Of a DNA stretch of 12,070 nucleotides, positions 1 to 7,323 are shown one piece after another; position 1 is the first letter of the stretch, and each line of letters begins with the position of its first letter. Made by a program: the position numbers and the translations under genes. This stretch comes from an uncultured Bacteroidales bacterium (GTDB taxonomy: Bacteria > Bacteroidota > Bacteroidia > Bacteroidales > WCHB1-69). Under the pieces are notes generated by a model. It searched no databases and was not told the DNA's origin. It saw only the letters and a program-made list of their open reading frames with translations. The DNA is taken from positions 1-12,070 of the forward strand of contig CALAVA010000312.1 in the NCBI GenBank assembly GCA_937892025.1, written 5' to 3'.

Positions 1-887
1 GCAGAAGAACCGACTTCACCTTGTTTGACAATTTGACGAAAATATTCCATAGAAATATATGTCCAAACATCTCTGTCTAAATCTAATATAATATTATTGA
101 TACGTTTTAAGGCATCAAAATAGGCAGCCATACAATCATAGTGTTCAATTTGGGTGGTTGTTTGCAATCTGTTTAGATGGAGATTTTCAGAAAGAAATTC
201 ATTCCCAAATTTTTGCCAATCAATATTGGGATAGGCTACATGGTGGGCATTGAAATTGCCAGTGGCTCCACCAAATTTTCCACAAAATGGAATTTTATCA
301 AGCAATTGCAGTTGATTGTTTAATCTTTCTACAAAAACATAAAATTCTTTTCCCAATGAAGTTGGAGAGGCGGGTTGTCCATGTGTATGAGCCAACATAG
401 GAACATCTTTCCATTCAATAGCCTTAGCAAAAATGGTGTCAATCACTTTCAACAACATTGGTCTATAGATATGTTTATGAAATGTAAACATCAAATAAGG
501 AACCGCCGTATTGTTGATATCTTGAGAAGTTAGACCAAAGTGGATAAATTCTTTATATTTACCAATGTTTAGTTTGTCAAATTCTTCTTTAAGAAAATAT
601 TCTACCGCTTTTACATCATGATTGGTAGTTTTTTCTATTTCTTTAATTCTTAATGCATCGTCAGTGGTGAAATTTTTGACAATATGGCGTAGATTTTCAA
701 ATTGCTCTTTGTCAAAACCCTTTAATTGCGGTAAAGGGATAGTACATAAAGCAATAAAATATTCAATTTCAACATGTATACGTGCTTTTATCAAAGCATA
801 TTCGGAAAAATAATCCGACAAATTTTCCACAACTTTGTAATAGCGACCATCAAGTGGGGAAATGGCGTTTAATGTATTTATTTCCAT
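1..887 (-). CDS. purB: Adenylosuccinate lyase, N-terminal 295 codons (runs off left edge)
   Basis: PurB removes fumarate from SAICAR and from adenylosuccinate, so it acts twice in cytosolic purine synthesis. The frame is open from an ATG at 887 to the window edge. It begins with the family-typical start (residues 1-15, ending SPLDGR) and contains TTNHDVKAVEYFLK (87-100), the TSQD motif (120-123) and the THGQPASP block with the catalytic-region His (167-170). It reaches GEVGSS (290-295), the first half of the fumarase/aspartase-superfamily signature GSSxMPHKxNP; the rest lies outside. The numbering stays almost aligned with the E. coli enzyme (about 456 residues), so roughly two thirds is present, with no frameshift. 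It belongs to the E. coli-like PurB group. No Shine-Dalgarno sequence precedes the start. A -7 box lies 69-76 bases upstream. The product is not in doubt. Confidence 0.97.
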   Translation of the reverse strand, partial: MEINTLNAISPLDGRYYKVVENLSDYFSEYALIKARIHVEIEYFIALCTIPLPQLKGFDKEQFENLRHIVKNFTTDDALRIKEIEKTTNHDVKAVEYFLKEEFDKLNIGKYKEFIHFGLTSQDINNTAVPYLMFTFHKHIYRPMLLKVIDTIFAKAIEWKDVPMLAHTHGQPASPTSLGKEFYVFVERLNNQLQLLDKIPFCGKFGGATGNFNAHHVAYPNIDWQKFGNEFLSENLHLNRLQTTTQIEHYDCMAAYFDALKRINNIILDLDRDVWTYISMEYFRQIVKQGEVGSS

Positions 888-1072
888 GATTTTGTTTTTA
901 TGTCCTAAATTAAAAAAAACTATAGTGTTTTATTTCTAATACAGCAGATAAATTGCAAAAATACAGAAAAAGAGAGTACGGAAAGGTGATAAAATGCCTT
1001 TTTTTTATGAAAATTATGTAATTATGTAAAAATCAAAATAATAATTTTATATAGTAACAATGGTCTAATGTT
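888..1072. other. AT-rich spacer between uvrB and purB with a palindrome and shared repeat words
   Basis: This gap follows the uvrB stop and holds the purB leader and promoter. It has no coding potential that I can support. Positions 914-931 form an imperfect palindrome centred on ACTATAGT with flanking A4/T4. Positions 1013-1028 are two tandem copies of ATTATGTA. TAAAAAAAACTATA (911-924) and GGTGA-N6-GCCTT (985-1000) also occur, the second with a 7-base spacer, in the element at 7165-7250. I see no convincing uvrB terminator; the only stem (1035-1048) is purely A-T. Confidence 0.5.
956..963 (-). promoter_or_regulatory. Bacteroidota-type -7 box for purB
   Basis: The minus strand reads TATTTTTG here, an exact match to the Bacteroidota -7 consensus TAnnTTTG. 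A possible -33 element is only approximate: TTTC at 984-981, 17 bases upstream, against TTTG. Transcription would start near 950 and give a leader of about 60 bases before the purB ATG. The same octamer stands in front of dnaE. This is a motif match in AT-rich DNA, so the call is moderate. Confidence 0.5.
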
Positions 1073-3115
1073 TTAGTCTTGCAGTTTCGTTTTGGTCTTT
1101 TTTTTCTGTTCTTTTAATAGGTTCAGTTCATCGCGAAGTGCTGCTGCACGAAGAAAATCCAATTCTTTTACTGCTTGTTCCAATGTTTTGGTCTTGGATA
1201 GAATCAAATTGTCTAATTCTTTGGCATTGAGAAGATGTAGTGGTTTTTCTTTACTATCTTTGATTTTTGGAGGCTGATTTTGATGTTGGGTTCCGCTGTT
1301 TAAGATTTTGTTATCCAAATCTACAGAAAATGCCGATGAGGTGATATTTTTCTTTATGGTTTTTGGAATAATATGGTGTTTGATGTTATAGGCCATTTGT
1401 TTTTCTCTTCGTTTGTTGGTTGTGTCAATAGTTGCTTGCATAGATTTGGTAATTTTATCTGCATAGAAAATGACTTTTCCGTTGGCATTTCTTGCTGCAC
1501 GGCCTGCCGTTTGTGTTAAAGAACGCTCTGAACGCAAAAAACCTTCCTTGTCGGCATCTAAAATGGCAACAAGTGATACTTCTGGCAAGTCCAAACCTTC
1601 TCGCAAGAGGTTTACGCCGACTAATACATCAATAATTCCCTCTCGCAATTGGTGGAGTATTTCTACTCGTTCCATTGTATCAATATCAGAATGAATATAT
1701 TTTGTCTTGATATCCAAACGAATCAAATATTTGCTTAGGTCTTCTGCCATTCTTTTGGTTAGTGTAGTAACTAAAACACGTTCTTTTTGAGAAACAATCT
1801 TATCAATTTCTTCCAACAAATCATCAACTTGATTGATACAAGGTCTAACTTCTATAATAGGGTCTAATAATCCTGTAGGGCGAACCACTTGTTCAACAAC
1901 AACTCCATTTGACTTTTGGAGTTCAAAATCAGCAGGTGTCGCTGAAATATAAATTGTTTGTCCTGTCAGTTGAGAAAACTCATCAAATTTAAGTGGGCGA
2001 TTATCCAAGGCAGAAGGTAATCTAAAACCATATTCCACTAAGTTAGTTTTTCTGGAACGGTCGCCTTCGTACATTCCTCTAATTTGAGGAACTGTAACAT
2101 GGCTCTCGTCTATAACTGTTAAGAAATCTTTTGGAAAATAGTCTAACAAACAGAATGGGCGAGAATGGGGCGGACGGCGGTCAAAGTATCTGGAGTAGTT
2201 TTCAATGCCTGAACAATAACCTAATTCTTTAATCATTTCAACATCGTAGTTCACGCGTTCTTCCAAACGTTTTGCTTCCAAATATCTTCCTGTTTCTTGA
2301 AAAAAATCCACTTGTATTTTCAAATCAAGTAGAATTTCTTTGATAGCTTGGTTGATTGTTTCTTGGGAGGTTACAAAAATATTGGCAGGATAGATAATGA
2401 CATTGTTCAAATTTTCAATTTTGTTAGAAGAAATGGGGTCTATGGCGGAAATTGCATCTATCTCATCGCCCCAAAATAATATTCTGTATGCCGTATCGCC
2501 AAATGCAGGAAAAATATCTATCGTATCACCATTTACCCTAAATTTTCCGCGTTCTAAGTTTAAATCGGTACGTGCATATAGACTGCTGACAAATTTTCGC
2601 AGGAGAACATTTCGAGATATTTGTTGTCCCACTTTCACCTCTGTGGTGCCTTTAGAAAATTCTTCAGGATTGCCAATGCCGTAAATACATGAAACAGAAG
2701 ACACAACAATAACATCTCTGCGACCAGACAATAGGGCAGAGGTGGCTGAAAGACGCATTTTATCAATTTCTTCGTTGATGGCTAAGTCTTTTTCTATATA
2801 AGTATTGGTGGTAGGAATATAGGCTTCTGGCTGGTAATAATCATAATAAGAAACAAAATATTCTACAGCATTTTCAGGAAAAAAATCTTTAAATTCGCTA
2901 TACAATTGTGCTGCCAATGTTTTGTTATGGCTTAATACTAATGTTGGACGATTGATGGCCGCCAATACATTAGCAATAGTAAATGTCTTACCAGACCCAG
3001 TTACGCCCAATAATGTCTGGTGTTGGGTGTTTTGTTTTATCCCTAATACTAATTCATTGATGGCAGTGGGTTGATCGCCTGATGGTTTAAATGGAGCGTG
3101 TAGTTTGAAATTCAT
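1073..3115 (-). CDS. uvrB: Excinuclease ABC subunit B (UvrB)
   Basis: UvrB is the damage-verifying helicase-like subunit of nucleotide excision repair. It is loaded by UvrA, clamps the lesion strand, then recruits UvrC for incision. The 680 residues match the family's usual length. Visible parts in order: Walker A GVTGSGKT (37-44); the beta-hairpin region rich in Tyr (about 89-113, YYDYYQPEAYIP) that threads between the DNA strands; the UvrA-binding region (about 150-250); Walker B DESH (336-339); helicase motif VI QTAGRAAR (535-542); a variable linker (about 585-628); and a C-terminal UVR domain (about 630-667) of the kind that contacts UvrC. All catalytic motifs look intact. It starts 9 bases after the stop of the DUF4293 gene, so the two are probably cotranscribed. 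No SOS-type operator was recognised. Confidence 0.98.
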   Translation of the reverse strand: MNFKLHAPFKPSGDQPTAINELVLGIKQNTQHQTLLGVTGSGKTFTIANVLAAINRPTLVLSHNKTLAAQLYSEFKDFFPENAVEYFVSYYDYYQPEAYIPTTNTYIEKDLAINEEIDKMRLSATSALLSGRRDVIVVSSVSCIYGIGNPEEFSKGTTEVKVGQQISRNVLLRKFVSSLYARTDLNLERGKFRVNGDTIDIFPAFGDTAYRILFWGDEIDAISAIDPISSNKIENLNNVIIYPANIFVTSQETINQAIKEILLDLKIQVDFFQETGRYLEAKRLEERVNYDVEMIKELGYCSGIENYSRYFDRRPPHSRPFCLLDYFPKDFLTVIDESHVTVPQIRGMYEGDRSRKTNLVEYGFRLPSALDNRPLKFDEFSQLTGQTIYISATPADFELQKSNGVVVEQVVRPTGLLDPIIEVRPCINQVDDLLEEIDKIVSQKERVLVTTLTKRMAEDLSKYLIRLDIKTKYIHSDIDTMERVEILHQLREGIIDVLVGVNLLREGLDLPEVSLVAILDADKEGFLRSERSLTQTAGRAARNANGKVIFYADKITKSMQATIDTTNKRREKQMAYNIKHHIIPKTIKKNITSSAFSVDLDNKILNSGTQHQNQPPKIKDSKEKPLHLLNAKELDNLILSKTKTLEQAVKELDFLRAAALRDELNLLKEQKKKTKTKLQD

Positions 3116-3124
3116 CTTGTGTTT

Positions 3125-3604
3125 TTAACGAAGTCTATCTGCCGCCCTTACTTTTTTTTCATCATTGATTATACATTTGTTAGAAAAATAAAATAAGGCT
3201 ATGGAAACGATAGGCAAAAATGCTCCTATTGTGTATTGGGTTGATAAAGACTGATTAGCAAAAACAGAACCTTTTGCAAAAACTATATCAGGATAAACCC
3301 ACAACATAAGAACAACCAAAATGAGGTTTAACAAAACGGCTGCCATACATATTTTGGATTGTACCATACGTTTTTTGTATAGAAAAATACATACTAATCC
3401 TAATGTTGCCAAAATAATATCCAATATGCCGATAATAAAGGTAGAATATATGGTTTGTCCATCGGGAACGTTTTCGTGCAAAGTCCATGTTGTATAACTA
3501 TAATAAACACTGTCTGTTGTTATTGTCCCGATAGGAATAAAACAAGCAACAATTAGGCAAGCAGCAGCCACAAAAAGCAATAGTGTTTGAATGCGTTGTA
3601 TCAT
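3125..3604 (-). CDS. DUF4293 family four-helix membrane protein
   Basis: This is a 159-residue integral membrane protein of unknown function. Four hydrophobic segments are evident at about 5-27, 53-76, 83-103 and 122-142. The first and second are separated by a polar loop (28-52), and basic KK/R residues at about 77-84 lie between the second and third. The start MIQRIQ and the charged C-terminal tail ending VRAADRLR are what I recognise as hallmarks of the Bacteroidota-specific DUF4293 family. With four helices both ends should be on the same side, probably the cytoplasm. It precedes uvrB by 9 bases and probably shares its transcript, and the serC terminator lies upstream. No catalytic motif is visible. 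The family assignment is confident; no function is known to me. Confidence 0.88.
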   Translation of the reverse strand: MIQRIQTLLLFVAAACLIVACFIPIGTITTDSVYYSYTTWTLHENVPDGQTIYSTFIIGILDIILATLGLVCIFLYKKRMVQSKICMAAVLLNLILVVLMLWVYPDIVFAKGSVFANQSLSTQYTIGAFLPIVSIALFYFSNKCIINDEKKVRAADRLR

Positions 3605-3640
3605 ATTTATTAGGTTTTAGGAGTCTTTAACTGAATTTAT

Positions 3641-3688
3641 AAAAATACTATTGTTTGTATAATTTTAAAATTACACAAACAATAGTAT
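3641..3688 (-). terminator. Rho-independent terminator of serC
   Basis: A perfect 14-bp inverted repeat (3645-3658 with 3675-3688; right arm ACAAACAATAGTAT) encloses a 16-base loop that itself contains the palindrome AATTTTAAAATT (3661-3672). The whole can fold as one long stem with a single A-C mismatch. On the minus strand it is followed by a run of T (complement of 3641-3644, then TATAAATT). It begins 20 bases past the serC stop. The plus-strand side lacks a T run, so it works for the leftward transcript. The stem is A-T rich, as expected in this genome. Confidence 0.85.
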
Positions 3689-3708
3689 GAATGAAATTGA
3701 ATAATCAA

Positions 3709-4827
3709 TTATTTGTTTGCTTTTTCAAAGTCTTGCATACAAGCGACAAGTGCTTCAACAGATTCTACTGGACAAGCATTGTACAATGATGCACGGAATC
3801 CGCCAACGGAGCGGTGTCCTTTAATGCCGACCATGCCGCGTTCTTTTGCAAATGCCATAAATGCGTCTTGAAGGTTTTCTTTGCCTTCTGCCATAACCCA
3901 ACAATGGTTCATGATAGAACGGTCTTCTTTGCATTCAACAGTACCACGGAACATTGTGTTTCTGTCTATTTCTTCATAGAGCATACTAGATTTTTTTAGG
4001 TTGATTTTGTTCATATTTTCAACGCCACCAATGGTATCTTTTACCCATTTTAATGTTTCGTGCATAACAAAAATTGGCAATACAGGAGGAGTGTTAAACA
4101 TAGATATGTTTTTAGCTTCTTCTGCTGCATTAGTGCGATAATCAACCATTGTTGGAAGTGGGTTCATATATTGACGATCGGTAATTTTTCCCAAAATATC
4201 TTTACGAACAATGACAAAAGTAACCCCAGCAGGACCAACGTTCTTTTGAGCACCACCATAGATAAGACCATATTTGGTAACATCAACAGGGCGACTCATT
4301 ATATCAGAACTCATATCGGCAACCAACATAACATTGTTGATTTCATTAGCAGCAAAATCTTTGCAAATTTCGGTTCCATAGATGGTGTTGTTTGTTGTGA
4401 TGTGGAAATAATCAGCATCAGCAGGAACAGTCCAACCTTTTGGAATATAACTATAAGTTTTGTCTTCAGAAGATGCAACAATTTCTACCTGACCGAAATT
4501 TTTGGCTTCTTTTGCGGATTTTTTTGCCCAAACACCTGTTTGAAGATAAGCAGCTTTTTTGTTTAACAAGTTAGCCGGAACAGTGAAAAATTGAGTGCTT
4601 GCACCACCACCAAGAAACAAAACTTCATATTCTGCCGGTATGTGCAACAACTCACGCCACAATTGACGAGTTTCTTCCATAATTCTTTCCCAACCCGGAG
4701 TACGATGTGAGATTTCCATCAAACCGATGCCTGTGTTGTCAAAATTACGAATTGCATTGATTGTTGATTCTACTGCCTCTTTGGGCAATACGCAAGGACC
4801 TGCGTTAAAATTATGTGCTGTTTTCAT
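3709..4827 (-). CDS. serC: Phosphoserine aminotransferase
   Basis: SerC is a cytosolic PLP enzyme. It converts 3-phosphohydroxypyruvate plus glutamate to phosphoserine in serine synthesis, and usually also the equivalent step in PLP synthesis. The 372 residues are slightly longer than E. coli SerC (about 360). Diagnostic blocks: NFNAGPCVLP at the start (6-15), EISHRTPGW (38-46), the PLP phosphate-binding GGGAS (73-77), the ring-facing Asp in VADMSSD (D171), and the PLP Schiff-base Lys in YGGAQKNVGPAG (K195). The C-terminal substrate-phosphate motif GHRSVGGFRAS (337-347) contains H338, R339 and R345. Everything needed for catalysis is present. A terminator directly follows, so serA is not cotranscribed downstream, and 220 bases separate it from the PorE-like gene upstream. 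The start is the only Met consistent with the conserved N-terminus. Confidence 0.97.
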   Translation of the reverse strand: MKTAHNFNAGPCVLPKEAVESTINAIRNFDNTGIGLMEISHRTPGWERIMEETRQLWRELLHIPAEYEVLFLGGGASTQFFTVPANLLNKKAAYLQTGVWAKKSAKEAKNFGQVEIVASSEDKTYSYIPKGWTVPADADYFHITTNNTIYGTEICKDFAANEINNVMLVADMSSDIMSRPVDVTKYGLIYGGAQKNVGPAGVTFVIVRKDILGKITDRQYMNPLPTMVDYRTNAAEEAKNISMFNTPPVLPIFVMHETLKWVKDTIGGVENMNKINLKKSSMLYEEIDRNTMFRGTVECKEDRSIMNHCWVMAEGKENLQDAFMAFAKERGMVGIKGHRSVGGFRASLYNACPVESVEALVACMQDFEKANK

Positions 4828-4877
4828 TACTGTGTATTATTTGATTTTTATTCTAATTTATTATCAAGAATTTTCTG

Positions 4878-4885
4878 CAAAATTA
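4878..4885 (-). promoter_or_regulatory. Candidate -7 box for serC
   Basis: The minus strand reads TAATTTTG, matching TAnnTTTG, 51-58 bases upstream of the serC ATG. A transcript start near 4872 would give a leader of about 45 bases. I could not find a matching TTTG -33 element at the usual distance. The surrounding spacer 4828-5047 is very AT-rich and otherwise empty, so a chance match is possible. Confidence 0.4.
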
Positions 4886-5011
4886 AAAAATTATTTCAAA
4901 ATAAATGATTGTTTCGTAAAATTTTATAATGTTTATTATCAACTATTTGTATTTGTGTGTCAAAGAAAAATGGAAAATAAAAACATAAATGAAATTCAAA
5001 CAAGAAAAAAC

Positions 5012-5040
5012 AAAAAATAGGAGTTCTTTTTTCATAGAAC
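5012..5040 (-). terminator. Weak candidate terminator after the PorE-like gene
   Basis: A 5-bp stem (GTTCT 5023-5027 with AGAAC 5036-5040) with an 8-base loop is followed on the minus strand by CTATTTTTTG (complement of 5011-5020). It begins 8 bases past the stop at 5048. Placement and T run suit a leftward terminator, but the stem is short. Confidence 0.3.
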
Positions 5041-5047
5041 AGCGAGT

Positions 5048-7054
5048 TTATTCGTTTAAAATGACAAAAACGGTTCTACGATTCAAGGCACGCCCTTTTT
5101 CGGTGGCATTATTAGCAATAGGGCGAGTGTCCGCAAAACCTTTGTATGACAATCTTTTAGGATTTATATCATTACTTATAAGATATTCATAAACGGCTTT
5201 TGCACGGTTTTCAGAAAGAATCATATTGTCTTCCCTTTTCCCAATATTATCAGTATGTCCTTGTATCTCAATATTAATGCTTGGATTGTCTTGTAAAAAT
5301 TCAATCAAAACTTCCAAGACAAGTGAGGAGGCAGAGGTGAGTTCGTATGAATTAGTCGCAAAGTTGATGTCATTGATTTTATACGATTCCCCTTTTTCTA
5401 TACTTTGCATGGAAAAATCTATATTGTTGATATGTCTATTAGAATCTATGATCATTTTGGCACTGATATATTTTGCCTCATAGACATAGCCTTTTTGTTT
5501 AACGGTAAGCAAATGGTCTGTGGTTGTGTCTTTTATAATAACGGCATATTTACCCGTTTTTTCATTGATGTTAATTTTTTCTGTCGTTTTGTTTTTGAGG
5601 TTTTTCAATTCAATAATTGTATTTTCTGCTTGATTGACAGAGGAGGAGATATTGTTAATTTGACCTTTTATAAGCATTACAGATTGTGGGCGGGCTTCTT
5701 GATAAAGGTCAAATTGGCAGATGTCATAGTTTCCACTGATTGCATTTGTAGAAAAATAGGCTTTGTCTCCCATTGTATTGATAAACATACCCACTTCGTC
5801 TTTTTCGGTATTGATGGGATAGCCAATGTTTTGTGGTCGTTGCCAAGTGCCTGCGTTTGACTGACGAGAAAAGAAAACATCGTATCCGCCAATGCCTACG
5901 TGTCCGTTTGAAGAGAAATAGAGGGTTTTCCCATCACTATGTATAAAAGGGGAACGCTCGTTGCCGGGTGTGTTGATAATGGGACCTAAATTTTGGGCTT
6001 TTTGCCAATTCCCGTTAGCATCTCTGAGTGAAAAGTAAATGTCTGTATTGTAATTTTCCCCAGTGCCACCGGGTCGGTCGCTTGCAAAAAATAAGACTTT
6101 CCCATCTGGGGATATGCTGGCTTGAGACTCCCATGAGTCCTTGCGATTAATTAAATTACCTAGGTTTTTGGCTGTTGTCCATTCGGAATAATACAAATCA
6201 CAATTATAGTATATTTCATGGCTTTCACCTAGTGGAATATTGGCACAACGTGTAAAGACCAAATATTTATTGTCTAAAGTTATGGTTGGGCTACCTTCGT
6301 TTTCTGTAATATTGAAAGGAGGACTTGGCATAGGTGTCCCCACGGTAAAACTATCGCCTGCTATGCGTTGGCTTATGGTGAAAGTTTCTGTTATTTTTTT
6401 TGAAGTATGAATTTTGTTGTTCGGTGCATTTATCGTTCGGCGAGAATAGAGCATGTATTCTTCGTCTGGAGAAAGCCGTGCCAAATATTCATCATTGGAC
6501 GTGGATAAACCCGCAACAGGCTGAGGAGCAAATGGAACAGGATTGCCATATAATTGTTCATAGGCTTTAGAATAACTCAAAAACCATTCTGCCTCATCGT
6601 ATTGAGTGGCTTTTTTTATCTTATCAGGGTCTTCCATAAATATTTCCAAATATTTGACCGCCTCACTATAATTTTCTATGGAATAATATAATTTTCCAAG
6701 ATGTAAGTAAGCCTCATGGTTGTATTCAGGACAGATATTGACAACTTTTTCAAAATAATTGATAGCTGTCTTAAATAGAGACGAGTTTTGTTCTTCGCTT
6801 CGTTCTATTTTTCTTATCGTTTGCATAGCCAAACTATAATAGGGTGCCGCCCAATCATCTTGAACCTCAATAGCGGCTTTGAATAATGAACTCGCTTTGT
6901 CATTATCCCCTTTTTCTTGAGCTTTTCGTCCTTGTTTATAGAGTTTATCCGCCTTTGAAGATAATTCTAATTCACAAGGATAGTTCTTTTGGGAAAAAAG
7001 AGATATATTACATAAAATGAATAAAATAAAACAGAAACATGTCTTTGATTTCAT
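5048..7054 (-). CDS. PorE-like OmpA-family envelope protein (TPR, PD40 propeller, CRD-like, OmpA_C)
   Basis: The 668 residues start with a secretion signal (1-22: basic MKSK, hydrophobic core 7-20, likely cleavage at FS/Q). TPR-like helices follow at about 33-76 and 112-145. A beta-propeller spans about 185-450, with PD40-type blades recognisable by LSPDEEY (194-200), SPDGKVLFFASDRPGG (315-330) and HSDGKTLYFSSNG (372-384). A CRD-like carboxypeptidase-regulatory segment covers about 458-550. The C-terminal OmpA domain is at 558-668, with D602 and R617 at the 15-residue spacing of the peptidoglycan-binding pair and a terminal NRRTVFVIL. This order and length match PorE, a type IX secretion component that ties the outer-membrane machinery to peptidoglycan. 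Paralogues with similar domains exist in Bacteroidota, so no symbol is assigned. It stands alone, divergent from dnaE. No good lipobox is visible: C15 is preceded by F-I-L. Confidence 0.88.
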   Translation of the reverse strand: MKSKTCFCFILFILCNISLFSQKNYPCELELSSKADKLYKQGRKAQEKGDNDKASSLFKAAIEVQDDWAAPYYSLAMQTIRKIERSEEQNSSLFKTAINYFEKVVNICPEYNHEAYLHLGKLYYSIENYSEAVKYLEIFMEDPDKIKKATQYDEAEWFLSYSKAYEQLYGNPVPFAPQPVAGLSTSNDEYLARLSPDEEYMLYSRRTINAPNNKIHTSKKITETFTISQRIAGDSFTVGTPMPSPPFNITENEGSPTITLDNKYLVFTRCANIPLGESHEIYYNCDLYYSEWTTAKNLGNLINRKDSWESQASISPDGKVLFFASDRPGGTGENYNTDIYFSLRDANGNWQKAQNLGPIINTPGNERSPFIHSDGKTLYFSSNGHVGIGGYDVFFSRQSNAGTWQRPQNIGYPINTEKDEVGMFINTMGDKAYFSTNAISGNYDICQFDLYQEARPQSVMLIKGQINNISSSVNQAENTIIELKNLKNKTTEKININEKTGKYAVIIKDTTTDHLLTVKQKGYVYEAKYISAKMIIDSNRHINNIDFSMQSIEKGESYKINDINFATNSYELTSASSLVLEVLIEFLQDNPSINIEIQGHTDNIGKREDNMILSENRAKAVYEYLISNDINPKRLSYKGFADTRPIANNATEKGRALNRRTVFVILNE

Positions 7055-7164
7055 AAAATATTTTTTTTCTTGAAAACGTTTGAAATAGGCATTTTATTGC
7101 ATTTTTATATATTTACCATTATTGTTACTATAAGAATTTTTCTAAAAAACTCTTTGGAGAATCA

Positions 7165-7250
7165 TATAGTTTTTTTGCAACACTATGGCATATCTGCATA
7201 GCATAATTGCATAAGGGTGAATAGATAGCCTTCACCTAAAAAAAACTATA
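7165..7250. repeat. 86-bp element bounded by a 12-bp perfect inverted repeat
   Basis: TATAGTTTTTTT (7165-7176) is the exact reverse complement of AAAAAAACTATA (7239-7250). The 62 bases between hold two tandem 13-mers of the form GCATAnnnGCATA (7188-7200 and 7201-7213) and a 6-bp stem-loop GGTGAA/TTCACC (7216-7221 with 7231-7236). The outer ends carry TA, which would suit a MITE-like insertion at TA, but no convincing target duplication was seen. It could instead be a transcribed structured element or a regulator site. The repeat itself is certain; its meaning is not. Confidence 0.55.
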
Positions 7251-7293
7251 ACAAAAAAAATAAATAAATGGATTTTATTTAGAAAAAAAATAA

Positions 7294-7301
7294 TATTTTT
7301 G
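7294..7301 (+). promoter_or_regulatory. Bacteroidota-type -7 box for dnaE
   Basis: TATTTTTG matches TAnnTTTG exactly and is identical to the box upstream of purB. It ends 22 bases before the dnaE ATG, so the leader would be short, about 15 bases. A -33 element is poor: TTTT at 7273-7276 with 17-base spacing. The position is plausible for the promoter of a dnaE-murA transcript. Confidence 0.5.
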
Positions 7302-7323
7302 TAACAACAAACAAGAGCATTTT

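Larger units (their letters stand above)
7055..7323. other. Divergent intergenic region between the PorE-like gene and dnaE
   Basis: This 269-base gap must hold promoters for both divergent genes. It contains an 86-base inverted-repeat-bounded element (7165-7250), four GCATA words (7188-7213), a small GGTGAA/TTCACC stem (7216-7236) and the dnaE -7 box (7294-7301). For the PorE-like gene I found no exact TAnnTTTG box on the minus strand. An 8-bp palindrome AAACGTTT lies at 7074-7081. No small open frame is convincing. Confidence 0.6.

Noticed and set aside
981..1008. Plus-strand hairpin AAAGG/CCTTT followed by a T run
   Set aside because: No plus-strand gene ends here and the stem is only 5 bp. 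It is better treated as part of the shared repeat words upstream of purB.
1013..1028. Two tandem copies of ATTATGTA
   Set aside because: It is a short AT-rich duplication in a spacer with no partner elsewhere in the window.
1026..1048. Possible uvrB terminator (AAAAT/ATTTT stem followed on the minus strand by GATTTTT)
   Set aside because: The stem is 5 bp of A-T only, which is expected by chance in this composition.
3288..3488. 66-residue open frame on the minus strand inside the DUF4293 gene
   Set aside because: It overlaps the real frame on the same strand, and the hydrophobic-helix pattern belongs to the other frame.
4060..4566. 168-residue open frame on the plus strand
   Set aside because: It lies wholly antisense to serC, whose protein is unmistakable. 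The translation is rich in I, F, N and C with no recognisable domain.
5405..5860. 151-residue open frame on the plus strand
   Set aside because: It is antisense to the PorE-like gene, is very rich in Cys, Phe and Ile, and matches no family that I recognise.
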